In this document: in pieces, positions 53,476-62,317 of the stretch | Layout: each line of letters starts with the position of its first letter | Position numbering within the stretch: the stretch's first letter is position 1 | Assembly (NCBI RefSeq): GCF_009711125.1 | Contig: NZ_WMIB01000021.1 | Span: 1-64,000 of the forward strand | Source: Metabacillus mangrovi | GTDB taxonomy: Bacteria; Bacillota; Bacilli; Bacillales; Bacillaceae | DNA length: 64,000 bases | Direction of reading: 5' to 3' | Notes under the pieces: generated by a model | What the model saw: the letters and a program-made list of their open reading frames with translations, nothing else | Told to the model about the DNA's origin: nothing | The model's database searches: none | Made by a program: the position numbers and the translations under genes

Positions 53476-54564
53476 ATGAAAAAAAACAGTATTAAAATAA
53501 TTGCGGGATTTTCATTGCTTTTAGGGGTGGTCTTATTTTGGCTGAGCAGAGGGGACAGTGAAGTCCTGTTTAAAGAAACTTCTCCGCCCAATGAGTCAGA
53601 TGAATATAAAGGAGCCGTCCTTTGGCCGATTACTGAGGAAGATCAAAAGATTTCCGGCGAGGCAAGCGGAGTGGCGGTAAACAGTAAAGGGGATATTTTC
53701 TATCTTCACCGCGGGAGTTCACAATATGGAGGGAAGACGGTAATCGAGGAGCCGGTGCTAATTGTACTGGATGGCAAAACGAAAGAAGTGAAAAGCCGGT
53801 GGGGGGAGAATACATTTTCATCCCCCCACGGCCTTGAAATCGACCATGAGGATCATGTGTGGATAACAGATATCACACAAAATAAAGTGTACAAGTTCTC
53901 CGAAGACGGAAAACGGCTGAAAACCTTTGGAGAGGAGTATCCGTTTTATATGGAAACGGCTTTGAGAATCCGGAATGTTCTTCCCCGTTTTCCCGCCGGA
54001 CTGAACGAGTACACGTTTGCTCGGCCCACTGATCTGACGGTACTGAATGATGGATCCTTTGTAGTCAGTGATGGTTACAGGAACAGCCGGATTGTTAAAT
54101 TTGATCCTTCCGGAAAATTTCAATGGGAGGTCAATCAGCTCGGTAGCGGCCCGGGAGAATTTAACCTGCCGCATGGGATTTCTCATGATGAACAAGAAAA
54201 TCTCTATGTTGCCGACCGGGACAATGCAAGAATACAGGTGTTCAGCAGGGATGGGGAATTCCAGACAGAATGGACGCAGAAGGAGCTGGGAAGGCCTTTT
54301 GGTGTAGAGGTTGGAGAAGACGGGAAAATCTACGTCGCAGATGGAGGCGATTCCCTCTATCCGGAAAACGGAAAAGGCTCCCACCAAATCGTCGTGCTGA
54401 ACAAGGAAGGCAAGATTTTAACCAGGTTTGGAAAATGGGGGGCGAAGACAGGAGAGTTTAAAATTCCCCATGATCTTGCAGTGGATCGGAAGGGAAACAT
54501 TTACGTTGCTGAATTAGAGAATAAACGTCTGCAGATGTTTTCAGCAGAAACATCGTTGCAATAA
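53476..54564 (+). CDS. NHL-repeat propeller, peptidyl-hydroxyglycine lyase-like
   Basis: About 362 residues. N-terminal membrane anchor or signal (IIAGFSLLLGVVLFWLS). NHL blades recur: SSPHGLEIDHEDHVWITDIT, FARPTDLTVLNDGSFVVSDG, NLPHGISHDEQENLYVADRD, GRPFGVEVGEDGKIYVADGG and KIPHDLAVDRKGNIYVAELE, with the His/Asp spacing of peptidyl-alpha-hydroxyglycine amidating lyases. Likely extracytoplasmic. Substrate not known. ATG 53476 follows TTGAGGTC. Confidence 0.82.
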   Translation: MKKNSIKIIAGFSLLLGVVLFWLSRGDSEVLFKETSPPNESDEYKGAVLWPITEEDQKISGEASGVAVNSKGDIFYLHRGSSQYGGKTVIEEPVLIVLDGKTKEVKSRWGENTFSSPHGLEIDHEDHVWITDITQNKVYKFSEDGKRLKTFGEEYPFYMETALRIRNVLPRFPAGLNEYTFARPTDLTVLNDGSFVVSDGYRNSRIVKFDPSGKFQWEVNQLGSGPGEFNLPHGISHDEQENLYVADRDNARIQVFSRDGEFQTEWTQKELGRPFGVEVGEDGKIYVADGGDSLYPENGKGSHQIVVLNKEGKILTRFGKWGAKTGEFKIPHDLAVDRKGNIYVAELENKRLQMFSAETSLQ

Positions 54565-54642
54565 TGACTGCCTGTTCGTTCAAATAATTTTGCTTCTTGA
54601 GCAAATAGGGCTACTATATTCCATATACAAAGGAGGTTTTAC

Positions 54643-54993
54643 ATGTTGAAAGAATCTTGTGTTCCTACGAACACAGAAATGAAAAACTTAGGTTTTGGAT
54701 ATACATTATCATTAATAGGCGGCAAATATAAAATGATTATCCTGTATTGGCTGTCAGAAAATAAGGTCATGAGATTTAATGAGCTAAAGCGCAGTATCGG
54801 AACGATTTCTTTTAAAACGTTAAGTGTGATGCTCAAGGAACTGGAAGAAGATTGCTTGGTTATACGTAAAGAGTTCCCACAAGTTCCTCCTAAAGTTGAA
54901 TACTCGTTATCGGAACGCGGCTCGTCACTTATCCCATTGCTGGATATGATGTGTCTATGGGGAGAAGAAAACAGGTGTCAGCGGTCCGAGTAA
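54643..54993 (+). CDS. HxlR-family transcription regulator
   Basis: 116 residues. Winged helix: SLIGGKYKMIILYWLSENKV MRFNELKRSIGTISFKTLSV MLKELEEDCLVIRKEF, the HxlR signature, then SLSERGSSLIPLLDMMCLWG. A cysteine at residue 6 corresponds in position to the redox-active Cys6 of YodB. It faces a flavodoxin-like reductase gene, a common target. RBS AAAGGAGG. Confidence 0.9.
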   Translation: MLKESCVPTNTEMKNLGFGYTLSLIGGKYKMIILYWLSENKVMRFNELKRSIGTISFKTLSVMLKELEEDCLVIRKEFPQVPPKVEYSLSERGSSLIPLLDMMCLWGEENRCQRSE

Positions 54994-54997
54994 CAGT

Positions 54998-55040
54998 GAA
55001 AAGGAAGAGCCTTCCTCATGTGAAGGCATTTCCTTTTTTG
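54998..55040. terminator. bidirectional terminator
   Basis: Inner stem GCCTTC/GAAGGC, outer AAAGGAA/TTTCCTTT; between convergent genes. Confidence 0.65.
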
Positions 55041-55048
55041 ATTGGTCC

Positions 55049-55576
55049 CTACATACGATCAATAAATTTTAGATAATCTTTCGCGCTTGTCTCAATTTTC
55101 TCTGCAGACGGCTCGGATTCCGCTCCAAAGAATGCAAAGAACGATCGGTAATCTGCTTTACAGTAAAGGGCTGTCATTTCATAAGGGAGCAATACTTGAT
55201 CAAGAGTATAATGGTATCTTCCCTCTTCTTGATAATCCTCATGACTAATTCCTGCTGATACTCCCAGGGCAATTTTCCGGTTCTTTAATTTATCTCCTTT
55301 TGAGCCGTAAGCCCAGCCGTATAGAAAGACATCATCCAGCCATTTTTTCAAAAGAGAAGGAGAGCTGAACCAATACACAGGGAACTGAATGACGAGATTT
55401 CCGTGGGATTCAATTAACTTCTGCTCTTTTTCTGCATCAATCTTTTCATCAGGATACACTTTATACAGTTCATGAACTGTATATTTTTCTGGATGCTTCT
55501 TCAATTCTTCTACCCATCGCTTATTTACAATGGATGTTTCCAGAGACGGATGAGACACGATCACTAACGTTTTCAT
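55049..55576 (-). CDS. NAD(P)H-dependent flavodoxin-fold oxidoreductase
   Basis: 175 residues. FMN phosphate loop TLVIVSHPSLETSIVNKRW, then NLVIQFPVYWFSSPSLLKKW LDDVFLYGWAYG and KIALGVSAGISHEDY, the MdaB/YwrO quinone-reductase pattern. It should reduce quinones by two electrons. Convergent to the HxlR regulator. AAGGAGG precedes the ATG. Confidence 0.9.
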   Translation of the reverse strand: MKTLVIVSHPSLETSIVNKRWVEELKKHPEKYTVHELYKVYPDEKIDAEKEQKLIESHGNLVIQFPVYWFSSPSLLKKWLDDVFLYGWAYGSKGDKLKNRKIALGVSAGISHEDYQEEGRYHYTLDQVLLPYEMTALYCKADYRSFFAFFGAESEPSAEKIETSAKDYLKFIDRM

Positions 55577-55908
55577 TTTCTTTCCTCCTTAGTTGAATGT
55601 GATTGTTATTGTAAAGTCTAAATTGGAGAAATGTAAGTACGCACTTTTATTACAGGTACTTACATAAAGGTGAGTTTATGGCTGTTAGCAATAGAGAAAA
55701 CGTTTCATAACAGAATAGAAGAATTCTTCATGGATGATACGAATCGACAGGAGGTTTTCTCTAGTTTCAGGCTTCATATTCACGATGTCCATTGAATAAA
55801 ATTGTTCATCCAGTCAATATAACCAGCTATCCCTCTTTTGTTTCTAATATGATAAAATCTGTAATGGATAGAATTTACAGGGTTTGCAGGGTGGGAGTAC
55901 TGGATGTG

Positions 55909-56754
55909 ATGAAAACAATGAGCTTGCAAAAATTAGGGAATGCGGATATCGAAGGGCTTGTGGCCTTGTCTCGCGAGGCAGGCTGGGATTACGACGAGAA
56001 AGAATTAGGGACTATTCTGTCTGCAGGAGTGATTACCGGCCACAGAAATGAAATGGGGAAGATCATTTCCAGTGCAGCTTTACTTCCTTATGTAAAAGGT
56101 GCAGCGTCAATCGGCATGGTCATTGTGAGCCCGGAATACCGGCGGCTCGGACTTGGGGAAGCTGTTGTGAAAGAGTGTATGGCTCTTGCGCAAAATGTGC
56201 CGATTCTGCTTATTTCTACACCGGAAGGGCGCCCGCTTTATGAAAAACTTGGATTCAGTGAAGTACGTAAAATACATAAATTTTTATGTGATGAGTACCG
56301 GCCATCACGAAAAGCCAGTCCATATAAAATTGCCGTAATGAAGAAAGATCATCTGGAGGAGGTGTATGAGGCTGACCGTCTTGCTTTCGGAACAGCCAGA
56401 CGAATCTTTCTGAGCAAAAGAGTGGAACAATCTGAGAAAGCCCTTGTTCTAAAAGACATGGCCGATCGGGTAGTCGGATTTGGATTATCCATCGCAGGCC
56501 CGGAAAACTTGATCCTGGGTCCGATTGTTTCATTCGATCAGGCTTCAGCCGCTGCCTTGACCCATGAACTGGCCCATTCCCATAACGGCACTCTCCGGAT
56601 TGATGTACCTGATGGCCAGCAGCTATTTATGGATGAACTGATTCGATGCGGGTTCAAGAAAGTGAGCGAACCGCCTGTCATGATCATCCATGCAAAAGGG
56701 ATGCCTGAACGCAACGGCCGGCTGTATGGGATTGCTGCCCAGGCGTTCGGTTGA
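55909..56754 (+). CDS. tandem GNAT acetyltransferase
   Basis: About 281 residues. The N-terminal GNAT domain has SIGMVIVSPEYRRLGLGEAV VKECM (Q/R-x-x-G-x-G) and PLYEKLGFSEV; a second, weaker GNAT-like half follows (VMKKDHLEEVYEADRLAFGT to MIIHAKG). Substrate unknown. The frame opens at 55792, but the first 39 residues do not look like the family; ATG 55909 follows GGGAG. Confidence 0.8.
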   Translation: MKTMSLQKLGNADIEGLVALSREAGWDYDEKELGTILSAGVITGHRNEMGKIISSAALLPYVKGAASIGMVIVSPEYRRLGLGEAVVKECMALAQNVPILLISTPEGRPLYEKLGFSEVRKIHKFLCDEYRPSRKASPYKIAVMKKDHLEEVYEADRLAFGTARRIFLSKRVEQSEKALVLKDMADRVVGFGLSIAGPENLILGPIVSFDQASAAALTHELAHSHNGTLRIDVPDGQQLFMDELIRCGFKKVSEPPVMIIHAKGMPERNGRLYGIAAQAFG

Positions 56755-56774
56755 ACCCAAAAGGAGGAAATAGG

Positions 56775-57227
56775 ATGGAGATCCGAAAACCTGATCATGA
56801 AGAGATCCAGAAAATCCTGACATATTCCCCGGAGGCACTTCACGAGGGAACAATGGGACGAGCTGATTTTTCATTGGAACAAGCAAAGGAATTAAGCGAA
56901 TCACTTCTTAAAAAGGGTAGCTATTACTTGATGGCGATGGAAAATGAGGAGCTTGCGGGCTGGGTTCTGCTCAGCAAAAGCTTCGATCTGTTCAAAGAAG
57001 AGGAAATCGGGTTTATTACTGAACTTTATGTACTTCCCAACTATAGAAGAAGAGGAGTAGCAAAGAAGCTGATTAAGAAAGGCATCGACGAAATGAAAAT
57101 CAGAGGATTTAGCGATATAAGGCTGAATGTATTTTCCGGAAATGATGCCATTGAATTATACAAAGAGCTGGGATTCAAAGAGAGAAGCATAACGATGGAG
57201 CTTTGTTTGACAGACATGCGGAGTTGA
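56775..57227 (+). CDS. GNAT-family N-acetyltransferase
   Basis: 150 residues. ITELYVLPNYRRRGVAKKLI carries R-x-x-G-V-A, and IRLNVFSGNDAIELYKELGF is motif B. ATG 56775 after AAGGAGGAAATAGG. Probably cotranscribed with the GNAT gene 20 bases upstream. A 66-base copy of its 5' end is stranded at 52425. Confidence 0.87.
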   Translation: MEIRKPDHEEIQKILTYSPEALHEGTMGRADFSLEQAKELSESLLKKGSYYLMAMENEELAGWVLLSKSFDLFKEEEIGFITELYVLPNYRRRGVAKKLIKKGIDEMKIRGFSDIRLNVFSGNDAIELYKELGFKERSITMELCLTDMRS

Positions 57228-57394
57228 GGATAGGAGGCTGACCCTGTCTATTCATCAGAATAAGCTGCTACTGGTTCCTTTGTACCCTTCGTTATTCTGG
57301 AACAGGGACTATCCTACGGTTCAAAGCGTTGGAAAATAATGATAGAATCCAGATAGATTGGTTTATTGAAAGGCAATGAGGTGAGGTGAGTTTT

Positions 57395-57847
57395 ATGAAT
57401 TTGTTGGGAGCTTTGAGTGACGCCCGCTCCATGATCAACGGCGGAATTTCAGGCCTTGAGGAGCAGATCCGTCGGCTGCAGGAGGCGAACAGCAAGATTG
57501 CAGAGGAGCAGAATCAGGGAATGAATGAGATTCGCACGATCCAGCTTCCTGAGCTTGCAAATGACTGGAAAGGCCCGAGGGCGATCGATTTTGACGAGTC
57601 CAGAGATGCTGCCTATAAGGATATGGAGACCGTGTTTACGAAGGATTATGATGAATATCAAAACTAGATCAGCATTAAAATCTCACAGCTTCAAAGCCAG
57701 CTTACCGCACTGCAGGCTGCTAGTGCACTGGCATCTGCGATTGAAGAGAGTATTGAAGCGATTGATGAGACATTGGAAAACGCAGAGGACACCATTGCCT
57801 CCATCGGCAACGATATAAAAGGTCTGACCAATCGATTTTTTTCCTGA
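57395..57847 (+). pseudogene. second YwqH-like gene with amber codon
   Basis: 150 codons in one frame, interrupted only by TAG at 57665-57667 where the intact paralogue at 43978 has Gln (DEYQN-stop-ISIKISQLQ against EEYQTQISAKISEL), so CAG to TAG. The remainder continues to TGA. W-x-G turn is DWKGPRAIDFDESRDAAYKD. No YwqI or LXG gene follows; a terminator does. Likely a relic of another LXG locus. Confidence 0.85.
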
Positions 57848-57849
57848 AG

Positions 57850-57878
57850 AAACCCCTTGGAAAAGGGGTTTTTTTTAC
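57850..57878 (+). terminator. terminator after YwqH-like pseudogene
   Basis: Stem AAACCCCTT/AAGGGGTTT, loop GGAA, T8. Confidence 0.85.
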
Positions 57879-58270
57879 CTGCAATACTCCTTCAGGACAT
57901 TCTCATAGTCGCCGGTTGTTACTAGCCGGATCATATGGGGATTTCCTCTCTTTTCAGCCGTCTGGATTTCTTTGGCTGTAGGAATGGCGCCGTGCTTCAG
58001 CAAATAGCCAACCATATAACGGTTGCCTCTTGTGATCGCAAGCTCCATTGCGGTTTTTCCCCCAGATGACTTCACATTTGGAGAAACCGCGCTTCCTTCC
58101 AGCAGCCCTGCCAGTGCTGTTACATTATTGGATAGAATGCTGCTGATCAAACTGTTTTCACTTTCTTTGGGAGCTTTATTTTTTCCTGTATAAAAGAGGG
58201 CGGCGGCTAAGATGATTACGAAAATCCAAGTGTTTTCTGTGAGGATTGTACTGATAGTTGCCCAGTTCAT
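57875..58270 (-). CDS. membrane-anchored ankyrin-repeat protein
   Basis: 131 residues: N-terminal span TWIFVIILAAALFYTG, then ankyrin-like helices LISSILSNNVTALAGLLEGS, GGKTAMELAITRGNRYMVGY LLKHGAIP (A-x-x-x-G-x-x-x-x-V-x-x-L-L). Two to three repeats, so a small protein-binding domain facing the cytoplasm. RBS AAAGGAG. Role unknown. Confidence 0.75.
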   Translation of the reverse strand: MNWATISTILTENTWIFVIILAAALFYTGKNKAPKESENSLISSILSNNVTALAGLLEGSAVSPNVKSSGGKTAMELAITRGNRYMVGYLLKHGAIPTAKEIQTAEKRGNPHMIRLVTTGDYENVLKEYCR

Positions 58271-58407
58271 TTATATTCTCCTTTAGTATATAGGTTTCAT
58301 TACCTATATCGGATGCGGGAGAAAATGATGAAGAGGTGACGGAAATCTATACGGTAAAAATGTTTGAGTCCGATGCCAAAAAGATATCGAAATTTCAGTC
58401 GAAAAAT

Positions 58408-58650
58408 AGAGACCGGTCCTCCGCAAAGTACCGGTCTCCAGCGCTGTTATTTCTTCCTAAACCACCGGTTTACGTACACTATCGGTCCCAGTAGCCGTTA
58501 TTTTCTGTTTTTCTGGTTTGATTCGGGACTTCCTAACCAAATAGCGGCTCTCAGGACCTATAGAGGCTAAAACACGTGATTTTTGCTGAAATAGCGTTCC
58601 CTGAGACCGGTCCGCAAAATACCGGTCTCCAGCGCCGTTATTTCCCCGAG
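58408..58650. repeat. family R2 repeat, diverged copy
   Basis: Five copies of the R2 core: ACCGGTCTCCAGCGCTGTTATTTC (58429), a weaker one at about 58481, inverted ones at about 58539 and 58588, and ACCGGTCTCC at 58620. Same forward/inverted alternation as in the 190-bp tandem units. No gene in 58271-58717. Confidence 0.75.
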
Positions 58651-58717
58651 TTCAGTGGTTTGTGCCCCCTAATTGTTCTCGAGCATCGCTAGTTTTCCTC
58701 GCAACCTCACGCCGCAA

Positions 58718-59932
58718 TCACTCTAACTCTTCACTTTGCCTGCCCATCCACGCCTTTATTTTCTCCGTCCGATAAATTTTCCCTTGCTCGAGCTGCCCGG
58801 AAAATTCTATATCAAGAATCACCGCAGTTTTATTCTCATCAAAAGCGGCTGAGACGATGGCCGGGTTTTTTTCGTGCTTGATCAGGTTTTTCATGAGGAT
58901 TTCGAGGATGCTGTTATGGGAAAAAGGATTTTTATCCAAAATCATAAAATAGGGAGTGGTCACCTTGTCCATAAATTCTACCACTGTCTCATTAGGAGTT
59001 TTTCCCGGAAAGTACGCAGCCATGATCATCGGCTGGGGAATGGTCAGGAGCGTGCGTGAGGGCTGGGTGTCTTCTGAAAGGTCAAGGATGAAGACCTGGT
59101 AGTTGCTGTAGAGCTGTTCGTAAAGGTCTTCCAGACGTTTGGCGGCTGATTCATCGGCATGCTGCAGCGGAAAAAGGATGGTGAGGCTGATGGGAATGTT
59201 CCGGCGCTGCCGTGCTTCATGGCGTGCAACGTGGAAGGCGTGCCGCCAGCGTCTGTGCTGCTGTTTGCTTTTAAGAGAAGCGGAGATGCTGTGGCTGGAA
59301 TTGACCCGGTAGCTGGCAAGCTTCACCGGGACATAGCTGATTTCGCAGTGTTCGGTCAGGCGCAGCCAATATTCGTAGTCTTCGACTGGCTCCATGCTAT
59401 AGCCGCCGGTTTTTGCAGCTGTTTCTTTTTTATAGAGAAAGCAAATGCTGATTGTACAAGCATTTAATAGGTTCTCTTTCGGCTGGTCAAGGTAGCTGCG
59501 GAAAGCTGTTAGTTCGTCTTCTGTCTGCAAACATTCGTCATCATCATTTATTAGCCGGAACGAGCTGTGTACAAGTCCGGTTTCAGCAGGGGAAGCTTCG
59601 ATTCGTGTATGCAAGGTTTCAAGAAAATCAGGGTAGTAGAGATTATCGCTGGACACCCAGGTAAAGTATTTAATGTCCGGGTCCTGAAACAGTTCCCCGA
59701 ATCCACGGTTCAGCGAGCGGGCAATTCCTATGTTCTCCTTGTTTTCAATCAATTGAACTCTAGTATCACCGGAAGTGAGGACTTCAGCTTGACCTTTCAT
59801 TTCCGGTGCGCCGTCGATTACAATCACCAGCTTGAATTGTGTATATGTCTGATCAAGGATGGACTGCAGCGCGGCTTTCAGAAAGTCAGGCTCTTGATAA
59901 TAAACAGGCATAACCACACCGATGTCAGGCAT
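58718..59932 (-). CDS. family 2 glycosyltransferase
   Basis: 404 residues. GT-A start MPDIGVVMPVYYQEPDFLKA, then LKAALQSILDQTYTQFKLVI VIDG, ENIGIARSLNRGFGE, the D-x-D-like SSDNLYYPDFL and VEDYEYWLRL (acceptor-side E-D). The C-terminal 170 residues are a second, degenerate fold. Transfers a sugar, probably to a cell-surface glycan. Stands alone. RBS GAAGGTGG. Confidence 0.87.
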   Translation of the reverse strand: MPDIGVVMPVYYQEPDFLKAALQSILDQTYTQFKLVIVIDGAPEMKGQAEVLTSGDTRVQLIENKENIGIARSLNRGFGELFQDPDIKYFTWVSSDNLYYPDFLETLHTRIEASPAETGLVHSSFRLINDDDECLQTEDELTAFRSYLDQPKENLLNACTISICFLYKKETAAKTGGYSMEPVEDYEYWLRLTEHCEISYVPVKLASYRVNSSHSISASLKSKQQHRRWRHAFHVARHEARQRRNIPISLTILFPLQHADESAAKRLEDLYEQLYSNYQVFILDLSEDTQPSRTLLTIPQPMIMAAYFPGKTPNETVVEFMDKVTTPYFMILDKNPFSHNSILEILMKNLIKHEKNPAIVSAAFDENKTAVILDIEFSGQLEQGKIYRTEKIKAWMGRQSEELE

Positions 59933-60005
59933 TCTACTTCACCACCTTCAAAAAGGTATATTATCGTATTCCCTCCTTGAGCAGCCCGTTTGTATTCCTG
60001 TCTAC

Positions 60006-60034
60006 GAAAAAAACAGATCCGCAAAGGGATCTGT
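60006..60034 (-). terminator. terminator of O-methyltransferase gene
   Basis: Stem ACAGATCC/GGATCTGT with T7 on the minus strand. Confidence 0.75.
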
Positions 60035-60037
60035 CTG

Positions 60038-60685
60038 TTATTTTACGATTCCGAGTGAAAACCCGTCATATCCCTTCGAACCGACTGTTTGTATAGCAGT
60101 GGAATCTATTTCAGAGGAAGCAGAAAGCAGGTCAAAAAATTTCTTTGTTCCTTCGACACTATCATCCTGGCCCTCATCAACAATTCGGCCGTCACGGACG
60201 ACGTTGTCACCAATCACTACCGCTCCAGGCTGTGCGAGCTTAAGTGCCCACTCCAGATATCCGGGATTGTTCGGTTTATCGGCATCAATGAAGATGAAAT
60301 CGAATCCTTTGCTGAGGGTGGGAAGAGTATCAAGTGCTGCTCCGACAACGATTTCAATTTTGTCTGAAAGCCCGGCGTGTTCTATGTTTTTCCTGGCTGT
60401 TTCAGCGTGCTTCGGACTATATTCAAGGGTCGTCAATCGGCCGTCCTCCGGAAGGGCACGTGCGAGCCAGATGCTGCTGTAGCCCCCGAGTGTGCCGATC
60501 TCAAGAATGTTTTTGGCCCCTTTCATTTTCGCAAGCAAATAGAGAAGCTTGCCTTGAGTCGGAGAGACGTCGATTGCGGGAAGGCCTGCATCTGTATTGG
60601 CCTGCAGGACGGCATCCATCACCGGATCCTCAGGGTGCAGCTTTGACGTGAAATAGTGATCTACCTGACTCCAAATCTCATTCAT
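60038..60685 (-). CDS. O-methyltransferase (family 3)
   Basis: 215 residues. AKNILEIGTLGGYSSIWLAR (SAM motif I), LTTLEYSPKHAETARKNIEH, GFDFIFIDADKPNNPGYLEW (metal/catalytic Asp) and GAVVIGDNVVRDGRI. This is the catechol/caffeoyl-CoA-type, metal-dependent O-methyltransferase family. Substrate unknown. AGGGAGG about 10 bases before the ATG. Confidence 0.92.
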   Translation of the reverse strand: MNEIWSQVDHYFTSKLHPEDPVMDAVLQANTDAGLPAIDVSPTQGKLLYLLAKMKGAKNILEIGTLGGYSSIWLARALPEDGRLTTLEYSPKHAETARKNIEHAGLSDKIEIVVGAALDTLPTLSKGFDFIFIDADKPNNPGYLEWALKLAQPGAVVIGDNVVRDGRIVDEGQDDSVEGTKKFFDLLSASSEIDSTAIQTVGSKGYDGFSLGIVK

Positions 60686-60804
60686 ATGTATGATGCCTCC
60701 CTAGTAAATTTTTACACTTTTATTATAGCATGCTGAAAAATTTACAGGTAAATGGAGAAAAATGCCGAATGACAGTAGAGAGAGAATTTACAGGAGGTGG
60801 AGAG

Positions 60805-61734
60805 ATGAAAAAGTGGATGCTGGTCGTATTGTTTTTGGCACTGGGGATCGGATTTCAGCATACAGTGGCTAAAGAAGAAGCAGTGGTTCGGCCTAAAGCG
60901 ATCGGAAAGCTGATTTTGAAAGGTGAGTACGAAAGAGTATACCGGCAAACGAGCGAAGAGTTCCGGAAAGAAATTTCCCTTGAAGATTTCATGGAGCTTA
61001 GCAATAAGTTCAATATAGGAGTAAAAAAATACAAGCTCGTTTCCGATCTTCCACTCGCACCGGAGATCAAGGAATACATCTGGCTTGACCAAACTGGTAC
61101 GAAAGGGATTTCAGCGGCTGTTGAAAAAGACGGTACAATCGCCGGACTCGGATTTGTACTCCTTGAAAAGTTCGCAAGTGACCGATTCTTCACGAAATAC
61201 CAATACGAAATGCCGTTCAAAGGACGCTGGTTTACGTATTGGGGGGGAACGAACGTCCTGCAGAACTATCACTATGAATTCGATATCCAGCGCTACGCCT
61301 ACGATTTTGTGAAAATGAAAAGAGGCATGACTTACAAGGGGGACCCTCTCAAAAATGAAAGCTATTTCGCATTCGGAAAGCCGGTGCTTGCCCCGCTTGG
61401 TGGAACCGTTGTTGAAACTGAAAACGGAGTGAGAGACAACATCCCGGGCGAAATGAATGAAGACGAGCCGCTTGGAAATACAGTTATCATTCAGCATGCA
61501 AACGGTGAATACAGCGTTCTCGCCCATTTCAAACAGGGCTCAGTAAAGGTGAAGAAGGGGGATAAGGTGCGTACAGGACAGCTGCTCGGGGAATGCGGCA
61601 ATTCTGGAAACTCCTCAGAGGCGCACATTCATTTTCAGGTCAGCAGCAGTCCGGAAGTTTTTGAAGGGAAATCAATCCGCATTCAGTTTAAAAACGGCAA
61701 AGAACCTGTCAGGGGAGAAACGGTGCGGAACTGA
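60805..61734 (+). CDS. secreted M23 metallopeptidase
   Basis: 309 residues. Signal peptide MKKWMLVVLFLALGIGFQ to about residue 26. N-terminal DUF3887-like region (LILKGEYERVYRQTSEEFRK). M23 domain: NYHYEFDIQRYAYDFV (His and Asp ligands), VLAPLGGTVVE, GNTVIIQHANGEYSVLAHFK and SSEAHIHFQVS (H-x-H). A zinc endopeptidase expected to cut peptidoglycan cross-bridges. ATG 60805 follows AGGAGGTGG; the frame upstream to 60730 is not used. Confidence 0.9.
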   Translation: MKKWMLVVLFLALGIGFQHTVAKEEAVVRPKAIGKLILKGEYERVYRQTSEEFRKEISLEDFMELSNKFNIGVKKYKLVSDLPLAPEIKEYIWLDQTGTKGISAAVEKDGTIAGLGFVLLEKFASDRFFTKYQYEMPFKGRWFTYWGGTNVLQNYHYEFDIQRYAYDFVKMKRGMTYKGDPLKNESYFAFGKPVLAPLGGTVVETENGVRDNIPGEMNEDEPLGNTVIIQHANGEYSVLAHFKQGSVKVKKGDKVRTGQLLGECGNSGNSSEAHIHFQVSSSPEVFEGKSIRIQFKNGKEPVRGETVRN

Positions 61735-61776
61735 ATCGTGTATAATAGAGGAAAGATGTTCACAGGAGGGATCCCG

Positions 61777-61882
61777 ATGGCTGCAATGCCGGATATGTCA
61801 GTTTCCCATGCAAAGCCTGAGTAAGCAGGAGGCGATTCTTTGCATGGGTGATACCTTCTATCGCCTTGAATGCTTCTGCTGA
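61777..61882 (+). pseudogene. small zinc-ribbon gene with 1-base frameshift
   Basis: ATG 61777 behind AGGAGGG opens a frame that ends after 14 codons. Removing one A in the AA at 61785-61786 gives MAACRICQFPMQSLSKQEAI then LCMGDTFYRLECFC, with C-x-x-C and later C...C-x-C that could bind zinc. Extended -10 TGTATAAT lies at 61738-61745. Family not recognised. Confidence 0.55.
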
Positions 61883-61931
61883 AAATGCTTTGCCCTTCAT
61901 TCTATTTTTTAAGAAGAAGGAGCTGGCAGAA

Positions 61932-62207
61932 GTGAAGCGTGTAAAAGCAGCCGATGTGCTGCCTGAAAATCTGCTGCAGGAAATCCAGAAATATGTGCAG
62001 GGGGAGACCCTTTACATCCCGAAGCAAAGGGAAGCCTATGCGAAATGGGGCACCCGCTCAGGCGGAAGGAAGGCTGTTGATCAGCGGAACGCAGCCATTC
62101 GCCTGGAATTTAAGCAGGGGATTTCCATTTCCACAATAGCAGAAACCCGTCATCTATCAGAAGACACGGTTAAAAAAATTGTATACAGCAGGCAAGGCAC
62201 GGATTAA
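61932..62207 (+). CDS. CD3324-like (Mor-type) DNA-binding protein
   Basis: 91 residues: KRVKAADVLPENLLQEIQKY VQGETLYIPKQREAYAKWGT RSGGRKAVDQRNAAIRLEFK then a helix-turn-helix ISISTIAETRHLSEDTVKKI. This Mor-activator-like pattern is that of CD3324 proteins. GTG 61932 is 9 bases from AAGGAG. The stop lies in a terminator loop. Confidence 0.8.
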   Translation: MKRVKAADVLPENLLQEIQKYVQGETLYIPKQREAYAKWGTRSGGRKAVDQRNAAIRLEFKQGISISTIAETRHLSEDTVKKIVYSRQGTD

Positions 62208-62224
62208 ACGATCCGTGCTTTTTT
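62197..62224 (+). terminator. terminator enclosing a stop codon
   Basis: Stem GCACGGAT/ATCCGTGC (62197-62204 with 62211-62218); the stop codon TAA (62205-62207) is in the loop; T6 follows. Confidence 0.85.
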
Positions 62225-62317
62225 ATATGGCGAGTTTTTTCCTGAAACGTTTTATCCCTTTCCTTTGGCGCCTCCTGTATTTTACAATAGACCGTAAGAG
62301 AAAGGAGTCTTAAACGT

